Of a stretch of 64,000 nucleotides of DNA, positions 34,354 to 44,177 are shown piece after piece. Every line of letters begins with the position of its first letter. Position 1 is the first letter of the stretch. The DNA lies in contig NZ_VRLT01000011.1 of the NCBI RefSeq assembly GCF_008017835.1, positions 18,122-82,121 on the forward strand, in the 5' to 3' direction. This DNA is from Mesonia sp. HuA40 (GTDB taxonomy: Bacteria; Bacteroidota; Bacteroidia; Flavobacteriales; Flavobacteriaceae). The notes below the pieces were generated by a model. It was not told where the DNA came from. It did not search any database and saw only the letters and a program-made list of their open reading frames with translations. Both the position numbers and the translations under genes were made by a program.

Positions 34354-35376
34354 ATGAAATTTACTGCACAACAAATAGCCGAAATATTAGAAGGAGAAGT
34401 CGAAGGTAATCCCTTGGTAGAAGTTTCTAGTCTTTCGAAAATAGAAGAAGGAGAAGAAGAAAGTCTTACTTTCTTGTCTAATCCTAAATATGAAGCTTAC
34501 TTGTATACCACACAAGCTAGTATTTGTATTGTGAATAAATCGCTTGAACTGCAAAAGTCAGTGAGCGCTACTTTAATCCGTGTAAACGATGCATACAAGG
34601 CATTTACACAGTTGCTTGCCTATTATAATGAGGTAAAGTTAAGTAAATCTGGAATTGAAGAGCCGCATTTTATTGGTGAGCAGTCGAGTTATGGTGAAGA
34701 AGTTTTTATTGGTGCCTTTGCTTATATTGGTAACAATGTGCAAATAGGAGATAAGGTAAAAATTTATCCGCACGCCTATATAGGAGATAATGTGCGTATC
34801 GCCGATAACAGTATTGTTTTTGCCGGAGCTAAAATATATTCAGAATCGGTTATTGGTGAAAATTGTGTAATACACGGTGGTGCTGTAATTGGTTCAGATG
34901 GTTTTGGTTTTGCTCCCGATGAAAAAGGAGAGTATCAAAAAATACCTCAAATAGGCAATGTAATTTTAGAAGATAATGTAGAAGTTGGTGCAGGAACAAC
35001 CATTGATCGGGCAACCTTAGGTTCAACAATTATCCGTAAAGGGGTTAAGCTTGATAATCAAATACAAATTGCTCATAATGTAGAGATTGGCGCACATACC
35101 GCTGTTGCTGCCCAAACAGGAATTGCTGGTTCAACCAAAATAGGTAAGCATTGTCTTATTGGGGGGCAAGTAGGAATTGTAGGGCATATTAAAATTGGCG
35201 ATAGAGTTAAGATACAGGCTCAAACAGGTATAGGTAGAAACGTTGAAGATGATGAGGTGCTTCAAGGCTCGCCTGCACTTGGTTATAATGATTTTAATAA
35301 ATCTTATGTGCATTTTAAAAATTTACCCAGTACTATAAAAAGAATTAACGAAATTGAAAAAAAGCTTAAAGATTAA
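34354..35376 (+). CDS. lpxD: UDP-3-O-acylglucosamine N-acyltransferase LpxD
   Basis: 340 residues. An N-terminal uridine-binding domain (ISKIEEGEEESLTFLSNPKYE region) is followed by a long left-handed beta helix of hexapeptide repeats. The catalytic His is in NQIQIAHNVEIG (about residue 239). LpxD adds the N-linked acyl chain in lipid A synthesis. First gene of the lipid A operon. A TATTTTTG box at 34341-34348 lies only 5 bases before the ATG; if it is used, the transcript would have almost no leader. Confidence 0.94.
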   Translation: MKFTAQQIAEILEGEVEGNPLVEVSSLSKIEEGEEESLTFLSNPKYEAYLYTTQASICIVNKSLELQKSVSATLIRVNDAYKAFTQLLAYYNEVKLSKSGIEEPHFIGEQSSYGEEVFIGAFAYIGNNVQIGDKVKIYPHAYIGDNVRIADNSIVFAGAKIYSESVIGENCVIHGGAVIGSDGFGFAPDEKGEYQKIPQIGNVILEDNVEVGAGTTIDRATLGSTIIRKGVKLDNQIQIAHNVEIGAHTAVAAQTGIAGSTKIGKHCLIGGQVGIVGHIKIGDRVKIQAQTGIGRNVEDDEVLQGSPALGYNDFNKSYVHFKNLPSTIKRINEIEKKLKD

Positions 35377-35388
35377 GCCTTAATTACT

Positions 35389-36780
35389 ATGAAACAGCAA
35401 ACAATTAAAAGAGAAGTTTCTCTAAAAGGAGTGGGCTTGCATACAGGTAAAGAAGTAGAGCTTACTTTTAAACCAGCTCCTGCAGGTCACGGGTACGTTT
35501 TTAAGCGTAAAGACTTGGAAGGTCAGCCGCTTATCGAGGCAGACGCTAGTTATGTAAACAATACCCAGCGAGGAACTTCGTTAGAAAAAAACGGGGTGCA
35601 GATACTTACCTCTGAACACGTGTTAGCAGCTTGTGTGGGATTACAAATAGATAACTTGTTAATAGAATTAAACGCTAGTGAACCACCTATTATGGATGGT
35701 TCTTCAAAGTATTTTGTTGAGGCCTTAGAAGAAGCAGGAATAGAAGAACAAGAAGAAGAGCGCGAGTACTATATCGTAAAAGAAGTTATTTCTTATAAAG
35801 ACGAAGAAACTGGTAGTGAAATTATGCTTGTGCCGTCTGAAGAATATCAAGTAACTACTATGGTAGATTTTGGCACCAAAGTTTTAGGAACCCAAAACGC
35901 CAGTATAGATAGTATTAAAGAGTTTAAAAAAGAAATAGCCGATTCAAGAACTTTTAGTTTTTTACATGAAATCGAAATGCTTTTAGATAACGGACTAATA
36001 CGAGGTGGCGATTTAAATAATGCTATTGTGTATGTAGATAAGGAGTTATCTAAAGAAACTATGGGAAAGTTGCAGCAGGTTTTTAATAAAGAGAGCATAT
36101 CGGTAAAACCTAATGGTATTCTTGACAACCTTACTTTACACCACCCAAATGAAGCTGCAAGACATAAATTATTAGACGTAATAGGTGATTTAGCCTTAAT
36201 AGGAACACCAATTAAAGGGAAGGTAATCGCCAATAAGCCTGGCCATAAAATTAATACCGAATTCGCAAAGAGGGTAGCTAAGAAAATAAAATTAGAACGT
36301 CGTAATAAGGTTCCGAAAATCGATTTGAATACCACTCCGCTTATGGATGTGAATCAAATCATGAAAATGTTACCGCATAGACAGCCCATGCTGCTTATCG
36401 ATAAAATTTTTGAACTAAGTGAAACCCATGTTACTGGCGTTAAAAACGTGACCATGAACGAAGAGTTCTTTAAAGGTCACTTTCCTGGAGCGCCAGTTAT
36501 GCCAGGAGTATTAATTGTAGAGGCCATGGCCCAAACTGGGGGGATATTAATTTTAAGCACCGTGCCCGACCCTGAAAACTACTTGACATATTTTATGAAA
36601 ATAGATAATGTTAAGTTCAAGCAAAAAGTAGTGCCTGGCGATACGCTAATTTTTAAATGTGACTTAATATCACCCATAAGACGCGGGATTTGCCATATGC
36701 AGGGTTATGCCTATGCTAACGGTAAGTTGTGTGCAGAAGCCGAACTAATGGCACAAATTGTAAAATCTAAAGAATCTTAA
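35389..36780 (+). CDS. lpxC/fabZ: bifunctional LpxC deacetylase / FabZ dehydratase
   Basis: 463 residues, a fusion common in Bacteroidota. Residues 1-305 are LpxC, the zinc UDP-3-O-acyl-GlcNAc deacetylase: SEHVLAACVGLQIDNLLIEL holds the first ligand, and ARHKLLDVIGDLALIG holds the other His and Asp. Residues 315-463 are FabZ, the 3-hydroxyacyl-ACP dehydratase: MLPHRQPMLLIDKI, FKGHFPGAPVMPGVLIVEAMAQ. The fusion ties the branch point between lipid A and fatty acid supply. It is 12 bp after lpxD and 4 bp before lpxA. Confidence 0.96.
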   Translation: MKQQTIKREVSLKGVGLHTGKEVELTFKPAPAGHGYVFKRKDLEGQPLIEADASYVNNTQRGTSLEKNGVQILTSEHVLAACVGLQIDNLLIELNASEPPIMDGSSKYFVEALEEAGIEEQEEEREYYIVKEVISYKDEETGSEIMLVPSEEYQVTTMVDFGTKVLGTQNASIDSIKEFKKEIADSRTFSFLHEIEMLLDNGLIRGGDLNNAIVYVDKELSKETMGKLQQVFNKESISVKPNGILDNLTLHHPNEAARHKLLDVIGDLALIGTPIKGKVIANKPGHKINTEFAKRVAKKIKLERRNKVPKIDLNTTPLMDVNQIMKMLPHRQPMLLIDKIFELSETHVTGVKNVTMNEEFFKGHFPGAPVMPGVLIVEAMAQTGGILILSTVPDPENYLTYFMKIDNVKFKQKVVPGDTLIFKCDLISPIRRGICHMQGYAYANGKLCAEAELMAQIVKSKES

Positions 36781-36784
36781 GATT

Positions 36785-37567
36785 ATGAATCAACCCTTAG
36801 CATACGTACATCCGGGAGCAAAAATAGCAAAGAATGTTGTGATTGAGCCTTTTACAACCATACATAACAACGTGGTTATAGGAGAAGGCAGTTGGATAGG
36901 ATCTAACGTAACCATAATGGAGGGCGCAAGAATTGGTAAAAATGTGAGTATTTTTCCAGGTGCGGTTATTTCTGCTGTTCCACAAGATAAAAAATTTAAC
37001 GATGAAGACACGCTAACGATTATCGGAGACAATACGACTATTAGGGAGTGCGTTACCATTAATAGAGGAACCTCAGACCGAATGAAAACTGTTATAGGTG
37101 AGAACTGCTGGATAATGGCTTATTGCCATGTGGCTCACGATTGTGTGGTCGGCGACAACTGCATTTTTTCAAATAACAGTACCTTAGCTGGGCATATTAC
37201 CGTAGGTGATCACGTTGTACTGGCTGGTATGGCTGCAGTACAGCAATTTTGCAAAATAGGAAGTCATGCTTTTATTACCGGTGGTTCTTTAGTACGCAAA
37301 GATGTTCCTCCTTTTGTGAAAGCAGCACGTGAGCCTTTATCTTACGTAGGAATCAATTCGATTGGCTTAAGAAGAAGAGGGTTTTCTACAAAAAAAATCA
37401 GAGAGATACAAAATATTTATAGAATTTTGTATCAGAAAAATTATAACAATTCTCAAGCAGTGGCAATAATAGAAGCCGAAATGGAGGCCACACCAGAGCG
37501 CGATGATATTTTAGAATTCATTAAAAATTCACAGCGAGGCATCATGAAAGGATATTTCTCAAATTAA
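36785..37567 (+). CDS. lpxA: UDP-N-acetylglucosamine acyltransferase LpxA
   Basis: 260 residues, a usual LpxA length. Hexapeptide repeats run through the first 190 residues (HPGAKIAKNVVIEPFTTIHNNVVIG). The catalytic His is in AYCHVAHDCVVGDN (about residue 120). The C-terminal helices carry LRRRGFSTKKIREIQNIYRIL. LpxA performs the first, O-acylating step of lipid A synthesis. Confidence 0.95.
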   Translation: MNQPLAYVHPGAKIAKNVVIEPFTTIHNNVVIGEGSWIGSNVTIMEGARIGKNVSIFPGAVISAVPQDKKFNDEDTLTIIGDNTTIRECVTINRGTSDRMKTVIGENCWIMAYCHVAHDCVVGDNCIFSNNSTLAGHITVGDHVVLAGMAAVQQFCKIGSHAFITGGSLVRKDVPPFVKAAREPLSYVGINSIGLRRRGFSTKKIREIQNIYRILYQKNYNNSQAVAIIEAEMEATPERDDILEFIKNSQRGIMKGYFSN

Positions 37568-37575
37568 AATAAACT

Positions 37576-38139
37576 ATGGCAACAACAAGCGATATTAGAA
37601 ACGGACTTTGTATTCGATACAATCACGATATTTATAAAATTGTAGAGTTTTTACACGTAAAGCCAGGAAAAGGGCCAGCTTTTGTAAGAACCAAACTTAA
37701 AAGTGTTACTACTGGGAAAACCTTAGATAATACTTTTTCGGCAGGGCATAAAATTGATGAAGTGCGTGTAGAAACGCATAAATTTCAATTTTTATATCAA
37801 GACGGTGAATTCTATCACTTTATGAATACCGAAGATTACACCCAGATTAGATTATTAGAAGCTGCACTAGATGCTCCTAAATTACTTAAAGAAGGAGAGG
37901 TGGTAACCGTTTTAATAAATACAGAAGATAACGCTCCACTTTCGGTTGAAATGCCTCCGCATGTAGAACTTAAAGTGACCTTTACAGAACCAGGGGTTAA
38001 AGGTAATACGGCTACAAACGCCACAAAACCTGCAACGGTTGAAACCGGAGCCGAAGTAAATGTCCCATTATTTATCAATGAAGGCGACATTATTAAAATA
38101 GAGACAGAAAAAGGCACTTATAAAGAACGTATTAAGTAA
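37576..38139 (+). CDS. efp: elongation factor P
   Basis: 187 residues. The KOW-like first domain reads VEFLHVKPGKGPAFVRTKLKSV, with the modifiable residue in the PGKGPA loop (Lys near 33). Two OB domains follow (QFLYQDGEFYHFMNTEDYTQI, and GDIIKIETEKGTYKERI at the end). EF-P rescues ribosomes stalled at proline runs. It is in the lipid A operon, with stop and start shared by 1 base with the next gene (TAATG). Confidence 0.95.
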   Translation: MATTSDIRNGLCIRYNHDIYKIVEFLHVKPGKGPAFVRTKLKSVTTGKTLDNTFSAGHKIDEVRVETHKFQFLYQDGEFYHFMNTEDYTQIRLLEAALDAPKLLKEGEVVTVLINTEDNAPLSVEMPPHVELKVTFTEPGVKGNTATNATKPATVETGAEVNVPLFINEGDIIKIETEKGTYKERIK

Positions 38140-39074
38140 TGCAGTTTCCTAAGCCTTACACCTTGGCGCAAATAGCTTCTATTTTAGACATAGAGTTTGT
38201 GGGCGATGCGGAATTTCAAATTACCGGTATCAACGAAATTCACGTAGTGACTCCGGGTGATATTGTTTTTGTAGATCACCCTAAATACTACGATAAAGCA
38301 TTGCAATCTCAAGCTAGTGTGGTGCTAATAAATAAAAAAGTAGACTGCCCAGCAGGTAAGGCGCTGTTGATATCTAAAGATCCATTTACAGATTTTAATC
38401 GCTTAACCCAACACTTTAGGCCTTTTCAAAAATCTTACGATTCGGTAAGTACAACCGCTAAAATAGGAAATAATACCATTATCCAACCCAATGTTTTTAT
38501 TGGTAATCACGTAAAAATTGGCTCTAACTGTATAATTCACAGTAATGTGAGTATTTATGATCATACCATAATTGGCGATAACGTAGAAATTCACGCCAAC
38601 ACAGTGCTGGGAGCCGCAGCTTTTTATTATAAAAATAGACCAGAGGGTTTTGATCAACTTCTATCGGGTGGTAGGGTTGTCATAGAAAACGATGTACATA
38701 TTGGAGCATCTTGTACCATAGATCGAGGTGTATCTGGAGATACTATTATTCAACAAGGTGCTAAATTAGATAATCAAGTGCACGTAGGTCACGATACTCG
38801 AATAGGTAAGAAGTGCCTAATTGCCAGTCAAACTGGTATAGCCGGTTGTGTGGTGATAGAAGATGAGGTTACCTTATGGGGTCAAGTTGGTGTAAAAAGC
38901 GATGTGGTGATCAAAAAGAAAGCTGTTGTGATGGCGCAATCAGGTGTAGGTAAAAACCTAGAAGCGGGTAAAAGTTATTTCGGTTCCCCAGCAAAGGAAA
39001 CAAGAACAGCTTATCGAGAAATGGCAGCATTAAAAGATTTATCAAGCCCAAAAAAAGTAAAATCCAATGAGTAA
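38139..39074 (+). CDS. second LpxD-like acyltransferase
   Basis: 311 residues. It has the same build as LpxD: an N-terminal domain (YTLAQIASILDIEFVGDAEFQITGINEIHVVTPGDIVFVDHPKY) and a hexapeptide beta helix with the putative catalytic His in NQVHVGHDTRIGKK. It is only distantly similar to the lpxD three genes upstream and may use another sugar or acyl substrate. The helix ends with an extra GSPAKETRTAYREMAAL helix. In other flavobacteria it is also found directly after efp. Confidence 0.88.
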   Translation: MQFPKPYTLAQIASILDIEFVGDAEFQITGINEIHVVTPGDIVFVDHPKYYDKALQSQASVVLINKKVDCPAGKALLISKDPFTDFNRLTQHFRPFQKSYDSVSTTAKIGNNTIIQPNVFIGNHVKIGSNCIIHSNVSIYDHTIIGDNVEIHANTVLGAAAFYYKNRPEGFDQLLSGGRVVIENDVHIGASCTIDRGVSGDTIIQQGAKLDNQVHVGHDTRIGKKCLIASQTGIAGCVVIEDEVTLWGQVGVKSDVVIKKKAVVMAQSGVGKNLEAGKSYFGSPAKETRTAYREMAALKDLSSPKKVKSNE

Positions 39075-39435
39075 AAACAAAAAACAACGTATCAAACAAT
39101 TATTAGAGTCTTCTTTCTATAAAAATCCCGATGCGATGAAAGAATTTTTAGCTCCCGAAATTAAAATAAAATGGATGAGTGCTCAAGGAACGCAGCACTT
39201 GGGGTATGAAGTCTTTCAAAATAAAATTGAGCAAATGGGCAAATCGTATGAAGAGCTTAATGCCGATTTTTCTCATTTAATTGAAGAAGAAGATACCGTG
39301 GCAGGTAAATTTACTTTTTGGATGACTACTATTGAGAATCCAGATGAGGTAGATCCTGTAGCTACCTTTATGCTGTTAGCGAGATTTGAGCAGAATTTGG
39401 TGACCGAGTTAGAGTTAATGAGTGTTTTGAACTAA
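39067..39435 (+). CDS. NTF2-like (SnoaL type) protein
   Basis: 122 residues, soluble. A helical start (QRIKQLLESSFYKNPDAMKEFLAPE) leads to beta strands (IKIKWMSAQGTQHLGYEVF, TVAGKFTFWMTTIE, TFMLLARFEQNLVTELELMSVLN), which fits the cone-shaped NTF2-like fold. No catalytic residues can be named. It overlaps the LpxD-like gene by 8 bp and is the last gene of this operon. Confidence 0.7.
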   Translation: MSKNKKQRIKQLLESSFYKNPDAMKEFLAPEIKIKWMSAQGTQHLGYEVFQNKIEQMGKSYEELNADFSHLIEEEDTVAGKFTFWMTTIENPDEVDPVATFMLLARFEQNLVTELELMSVLN

Positions 39436-39505
39436 TTGACTCATAGGCTGTATAATCAGTCCCTTAAAAAGAAGTCATTTTCTTTTAGAGTTTCAAGTAA
39501 AAAGT

Positions 39506-39513
39506 TAAATTTG
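39506..39513 (+). promoter_or_regulatory. candidate -7 box of sucD
   Basis: TAAATTTG fits TAnnTTTG and lies 26 bases before the ATG of sucD. No clear TTG element at the right distance. Confidence 0.45.
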
Positions 39514-39539
39514 CAAGACAATAAATTCAAGAACAAATT

Positions 39540-40412
39540 ATGAGTGTTTTAGTAAATAAGAATTCAAATATAATCGTACAAGGCTTCACTGGGAGTGAAG
39601 GTACTTTCCATGCCGAACAAATGATAGAATATGGTACCAATGTAGTAGGAGGAGTTACTCCTGGTAAAGGAGGGCAAAAGCACCTAGATAAGCCAGTATT
39701 CAATACGGTTGCAGAAGCGGTAAAAGAAGTGAATGCAGATACTAGTATTATTTTTGTACCGCCGGCATTTGCAGCCGATGCTATTATGGAGGCAGCTGAT
39801 GCAGGAATTAAAGTAATTATTACTATAACCGAAGGGATCCCTGTAGCCGATATGATTAAGGCTTCAGATTATATCAAAGATAAAGATTGTAGACTTATAG
39901 GTCCAAACTGTCCAGGAGTTATTACACCAGGTGAGGCCAAAGTGGGTATTATGCCAGGTTTTGTTTTTAAACCAGGAAATGTAGGAATTGTTTCAAAATC
40001 AGGTACTTTAACCTATGAAGCAGCAGACCAAGTGGTAAAGGAAGGACTAGGAATCACTACTGCTATTGGTATTGGAGGAGACCCTATTATTGGAACTACC
40101 ACCAAAGAAGCGGTAGAATTATTAATCAATGATGATGATACCAAATGTGTGGTGATGATTGGTGAGATTGGTGGTCAATTAGAAGCTGATGCAGCAAAAT
40201 GGTACAAAGCAAGCGGTTCTAAAAAACCAATCGTAGGCTTTATTGCTGGAGAAACCGCTCCAGCAGGTAGAACAATGGGTCACGCAGGTGCCATAGTAGG
40301 AGGTAGTGAAGACACTGCTCAAGCTAAGAAGAAAATCATGAGAGAATGCGGGATTCACGTTGTGGATTCACCAGCAGAAATCGGTAAAAAAGTAGCTGAA
40401 GTAATGGGCTAA
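39540..40412 (+). CDS. sucD: succinate--CoA ligase alpha subunit
   Basis: 290 residues. The CoA-binding domain reads [19 protein letters not shown] and [11 protein letters not shown]. The phosphorylated His is in [12 protein letters not shown] near residue 245. SucD with SucC interconverts succinyl-CoA and succinate with nucleotide formation in the TCA cycle. The beta subunit gene is not adjacent, as in many flavobacteria. It ends with a clean terminator. Confidence 0.96.
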   Translation: MSVLVNKNSNIIVQGFTGSEGTFHAEQMIEYGTNVVGGVTPGKGGQKHLDKPVFNTVAEAVKEVNADTSIIFVPPAFAADAIMEAADAGIKVIITITEGIPVADMIKASDYIKDKDCRLIGPNCPGVITPGEAKVGIMPGFVFKPGNVGIVSKSGTLTYEAADQVVKEGLGITTAIGIGGDPIIGTTTKEAVELLINDDDTKCVVMIGEIGGQLEADAAKWYKASGSKKPIVGFIAGETAPAGRTMGHAGAIVGGSEDTAQAKKKIMRECGIHVVDSPAEIGKKVAEVMG

Positions 40413-40433
40413 TTTTTAACTGAAATAAAGAAT

Positions 40434-40464
40434 AAACCCTGCTTAAAACAAAGCAGGGTTTTTT
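40434..40464 (+). terminator. terminator of sucD
   Basis: AAACCCTGCTT (40434-40444) pairs with AAGCAGGGTTT (40451-40461), followed by more T. Confidence 0.9.
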
Positions 40465-40466
40465 TA

Positions 40467-40496
40467 TTGAAAAACTTAAATAGATTATTATATTTG
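40467..40496 (+). promoter_or_regulatory. promoter of fabG
   Basis: TTG (40467-40469), exactly 19 bases, TATATTTG (40489-40496). It predicts a transcript start near 40503, so the start codon at 40553 is preferred to the frame opening at 40508. Confidence 0.8.
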
Positions 40497-40552
40497 AGCA
40501 AAGTATTTTGCTGAATTTAGCAAATGACTTAGATAAAACAAACTTAAAAAGA

Positions 40553-41299
40553 ATGAAATTATTAGCAGGTAAAAACGCAATTGTTACAGGAGCAAGTCGT
40601 GGTATAGGGAAAGGTATTGCCTTAGCCTTTGCTCAACAAGGCGCCAATGTAGCTTTCACCTATAGCTCATCAAAACAAGCAGCCGAAGAACTCGAAAAAG
40701 AATTACAAAGTTTAGGTGTAAAAGCCAAGGCTTACCAAAGCAATGCAGCCAATTTTGAGGAGGCTCAAAAACTGGTAGAGCAAGTTAATGAAGAATTTGA
40801 TAGTATAGATATTCTGGTTAACAATGCGGGTATCACAAAAGATAATCTGCTCATGCGTATGAGCGAGGCAGATTTTGATAAGGTGATTGAGGTGAACCTA
40901 AAGTCTATTTTTAATATGACCAAAGCGGTACAGCGTACTATGTTGAAACAACGAAAAGGAAGTATCATCAATATGAGTTCTGTAGTAGGTGTGAAAGGAA
41001 ATGCTGGTCAAGCTAATTACGCAGCTTCTAAAGCAGGAATGATTGGTTTCTCGAAATCTATAGCCCTTGAGTTAGGAAGCAGAAATATTCGTAGTAACGT
41101 GATCGCACCTGGTTTTATTGAAACCGAAATGACCGATAAATTAGATGAAAAAACCGTTGAGGGTTGGAGACAGGCTATACCTTTAAAAAGAGGTGGGTCA
41201 CCCGAAGATATTGCAAACGCATGTGTTTTCCTTGGGTCTGATATGAGTGCATACATCACCGGACAAGTTATCAACGTTGATGGCGGGATGTTAACCTAA
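40553..41299 (+). CDS. fabG: 3-oxoacyl-[ACP] reductase FabG
   Basis: 248 residues from the ATG at 40553 (MKLLAGKNAIVTGASRGIGKGIALAFA). The Rossmann motif TGASRGIG is at 12-19. The catalytic Ser-Tyr-Lys set is in NMSSVVGVKGN and ANYAASKAG. The end reads GSDMSAYITGQVINVDGGM, typical of FabG. It reduces 3-oxoacyl-ACP in fatty acid elongation. It is 4 bp before the next gene, so they may be co-transcribed. Confidence 0.94.
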   Translation: MKLLAGKNAIVTGASRGIGKGIALAFAQQGANVAFTYSSSKQAAEELEKELQSLGVKAKAYQSNAANFEEAQKLVEQVNEEFDSIDILVNNAGITKDNLLMRMSEADFDKVIEVNLKSIFNMTKAVQRTMLKQRKGSIINMSSVVGVKGNAGQANYAASKAGMIGFSKSIALELGSRNIRSNVIAPGFIETEMTDKLDEKTVEGWRQAIPLKRGGSPEDIANACVFLGSDMSAYITGQVINVDGGMLT

Positions 41300-41303
41300 A
41301 AGC

Positions 41304-43334
41304 ATGAGCTTAATTTCCGTATTATTTTTAGGAATAGCCGTATTGCTAAGCGCTGTAGCAGCATTGGGGTTATATTATTTTCCTAGAAAGAAAAAAAGCG
41401 TAAAACACTGGAAGTATTTTAGTGTTTTACGCTTTTTTACGGTATTGGTAGGATTGATTTTACTCATCAATCCCAAGTTTGAACAAAACCAAGTTCGTAT
41501 TGAAAAACCAAATCTTGTAGTGGTTTCCGATAACTCTAAATCGGTTCGTTTTTTAAAGGGAGAAAAACAAACAAAAAGGTTTTTACAAGAATTACTTCAA
41601 GACCAAGAGATCAAAGAGGCATTTAACGTTAAATCTTTTACCTTTGATGAAGAATTGCATTTTTCTAGAACACCGGAATTTTCGGGGAATGCAAGTGATC
41701 CTGGGAAGGCTTTAAAGCAACTTGCACGATTATACCCAGAATCCAACTCTCCACTTATTTTAATTACCGATGGCAACGCTACTCAGGGTACAGCACCTGT
41801 TTATGCCGCCAGCAAATACCAAAGCGAAATATTTCCGGTGGTGGTAGGGGATACCACCCAACACGCCGATGTTTACATCGATTTGCTCAATGTGAATCCG
41901 TATGCTTTTTTAGACCAACGTTTTCCTGTAGAAATATTTGTTAACTATCAAGGAGACGCTAGCATTCAGTCTAAATTGTTAATCAAAAAAGGTACACGAG
42001 TGGTACACGAGACAAAGCTGAGCTTTAGCGCCGATAAGCAGGGAGAACAAGTAGAGATTATGCTGCCAGCCAAGCGTATAGGCAAACATAAATATACTGC
42101 CTCTATTACTCCAATAAATCAAGAAAAAAACATACAAAACAACCAAAGAGATTTTTATATTGAAGTGGTCGACCAGCAATCTAAGGTGTTAATTCTTAGC
42201 AGTTTTTTGCACCCAGATTTAGGAGCGCTTAAAAAAAGCATTAATAGCAATAAACAACGCCAAGCCCATATTAAAGTAATCGATGAGCTAAAACAAGAAG
42301 ATTTAGGCGAATACACTAATTTTGTTCTATACCAACCTAATCAAAAATTTAAATGGGTATTTGATTACTTAGATAAAACTCAAAAAAATTATGTAATGAT
42401 TGGGGGTACAAAAACAGACTATAATTTTCTAAATGGGATTCAGTCTTCTTTCCGTAAAGAATTAAAAATCAATCAAAATGAGGAGTTTCAAGCGCAATTG
42501 AATGAAAACTTTTCATTGTATCAACCCAGTAAAATCAATTTTTTAGATTATCCGCCTTTGAGCGATCAATTTGGCGAAATAAGTAATTTGGGCAAGGGGC
42601 AGGCCTTATTGCAACAAAACATAAACGGGGTTGCTACACAGCAACCTGTAGTTTACTTTGTGGATAGTGGGCAACGTAGAATCGGACTTGTTTTTGGAGA
42701 AAATTTATGGCAGTGGCGTGTAAAGAGTTTCGCTGATTTAGCAAATTTTGAAGCATTCGATTTGTTTATAAACGACATAATACAATTTTTAGGCGATAAC
42801 AATCGTGGTGAAAGACTTAAGGTTGATATGAAGACGGTTTTTAATCAAGGCGAGCCCATTAGAATGCAGGCACAGTATGTAGATAAAAACTACCGAGAAG
42901 ACGCTCAAGCTACCATAAATCTTCGAGTGGTGAAACAAGAAGACGAGTCTATAAAAAATTACAGCCTAAATTATGTAGATGGCAATTATGTAACCAATTT
43001 AGGAGCGCTAACACCTGGTTCTTATACTTTTACCGCCCAAGTAGAGGGTGAAAATGGCTTACAAACTGGTGATTTTGTGGTAACTGCCTTTGATATAGAA
43101 GAGCAGTTTAACCATGCGCAAGTAAGCGAACTTAATAAGATTGGCGATACCTTGTATTACAGTGAAGATTTTTTATCTTTAAAAACAAAACTACTTCAAA
43201 CAGATGTATACAAACCAGTACAACGTACGCTTACTAAAAAAGTAGAATTAATAGAATTCAAGTGGCTTTTAGCTTTGTGGGTGTTGTTGCTAAGTCTAGA
43301 ATGGTTTTTAAGAAAGTATAACGGATTAACTTAA
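41304..43334 (+). CDS. large membrane-anchored VWA-like protein
   Basis: 676 residues. Two helices at the start (about 3-25 and 40-60) are followed by a periplasmic VWA-like region: LVVVSDNSKSVRFLKG, with a DxSxS-like site, then LILITDGNATQGT. The rest is a long beta-rich region, and a final helix, LLALWVLLLSLEWFLRKYNGL, closes it. The design recalls the BatA-like protein at 22.4-24.3 kb, and the two may be distantly related. The function is unknown. Confidence 0.75.
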   Translation: MSLISVLFLGIAVLLSAVAALGLYYFPRKKKSVKHWKYFSVLRFFTVLVGLILLINPKFEQNQVRIEKPNLVVVSDNSKSVRFLKGEKQTKRFLQELLQDQEIKEAFNVKSFTFDEELHFSRTPEFSGNASDPGKALKQLARLYPESNSPLILITDGNATQGTAPVYAASKYQSEIFPVVVGDTTQHADVYIDLLNVNPYAFLDQRFPVEIFVNYQGDASIQSKLLIKKGTRVVHETKLSFSADKQGEQVEIMLPAKRIGKHKYTASITPINQEKNIQNNQRDFYIEVVDQQSKVLILSSFLHPDLGALKKSINSNKQRQAHIKVIDELKQEDLGEYTNFVLYQPNQKFKWVFDYLDKTQKNYVMIGGTKTDYNFLNGIQSSFRKELKINQNEEFQAQLNENFSLYQPSKINFLDYPPLSDQFGEISNLGKGQALLQQNINGVATQQPVVYFVDSGQRRIGLVFGENLWQWRVKSFADLANFEAFDLFINDIIQFLGDNNRGERLKVDMKTVFNQGEPIRMQAQYVDKNYREDAQATINLRVVKQEDESIKNYSLNYVDGNYVTNLGALTPGSYTFTAQVEGENGLQTGDFVVTAFDIEEQFNHAQVSELNKIGDTLYYSEDFLSLKTKLLQTDVYKPVQRTLTKKVELIEFKWLLALWVLLLSLEWFLRKYNGLT

Positions 43335-43343
43335 ATATTAAAA

Positions 43344-44159
43344 ATGGAAAAATTACCTAAAATTGCTTTACCTGCTATATTTATTGGTGTAGTGGTATTA
43401 ATTATTGTATTTAAATCAACGGTTACTATCGGCTCGGGAGAGGCAGGAGTGCTTTACAAAACTTTTGGCGGAGGTGTGGTTACAGATGAGCCCCCTATGG
43501 GTGAAGGCTTTCACTTTGTAGCGCCGTGGAATGATGTTTTTATTTATGAGGTGAGACAACAAGAAGTCTTCGAAAAAATGAAGGTATTATCTAGCAACGG
43601 ATTAGAGATAAAAATTGATGCATCGGCTTGGTTTCAACCTATTTATGGTAAATTAGGTAAATTACACCAAGAAAAAGGCGAAGATTATACGCAACGTGTT
43701 TTATTACCAGCTATACGCTCTGCAGCGCGTAGTGTGGTAGGTAGATATACACCAGAACAATTATATGCCTCAAAGAGAGACGCCATTCAAGAAGAAATCT
43801 ACACCGAGACCGAAAATATTGTAGATGATCAATACATACAACTCAACGAGATTTTAGTGCGCGATGTAACTTTGCCTCCTAGTATTAAAGATGCGATTGA
43901 GCGTAAATTAAAACAAGAGCAAGAATCTTTAGAATATGAGTTTAGACTTACCAAAGCTACCAAAGAAGCCGAGCGCCAAAAAATTGAAGCGGAAGGTAAG
44001 GCGCGTGCAAACCGTATTTTAAGCGAATCGTTAACCGATAAGGTTTTACAGGAAAAAGGAATTCAAGCAACTTTAGAGTTAGCGCGCTCAAATAATTCCA
44101 AAACAGTAATTATTGGAGGTGGTGAAACCGGAATGCCTATAATTCTTAATGACAAATAA
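43344..44159 (+). CDS. prohibitin/SPFH family protein
   Basis: 271 residues. One N-terminal membrane helix (residues 8-25, ALPAIFIGVVVLIIVF) anchors a prohibitin domain (SGEAGVLYKTFGGGVV, then RSVVGRYTPEQLYASKRDAIQEEI). A long charged coiled coil follows (EQESLEYEFRLTKATKEAERQKIEAEGKA). SPFH proteins form large ring-like or lattice assemblies at the membrane and often hold proteases such as FtsH; the partner here is unknown. Confidence 0.88.
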   Translation: MEKLPKIALPAIFIGVVVLIIVFKSTVTIGSGEAGVLYKTFGGGVVTDEPPMGEGFHFVAPWNDVFIYEVRQQEVFEKMKVLSSNGLEIKIDASAWFQPIYGKLGKLHQEKGEDYTQRVLLPAIRSAARSVVGRYTPEQLYASKRDAIQEEIYTETENIVDDQYIQLNEILVRDVTLPPSIKDAIERKLKQEQESLEYEFRLTKATKEAERQKIEAEGKARANRILSESLTDKVLQEKGIQATLELARSNNSKTVIIGGGETGMPIILNDK

Positions 44160-44177
44160 TAATAATTTTATTCAGTT

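Noticed and set aside
35847..36335. 162-residue minus-strand frame
   Set aside because: It lies entirely inside lpxC/fabZ, which is clearly coding on the plus strand. It has no recognisable domain and is a shadow frame.
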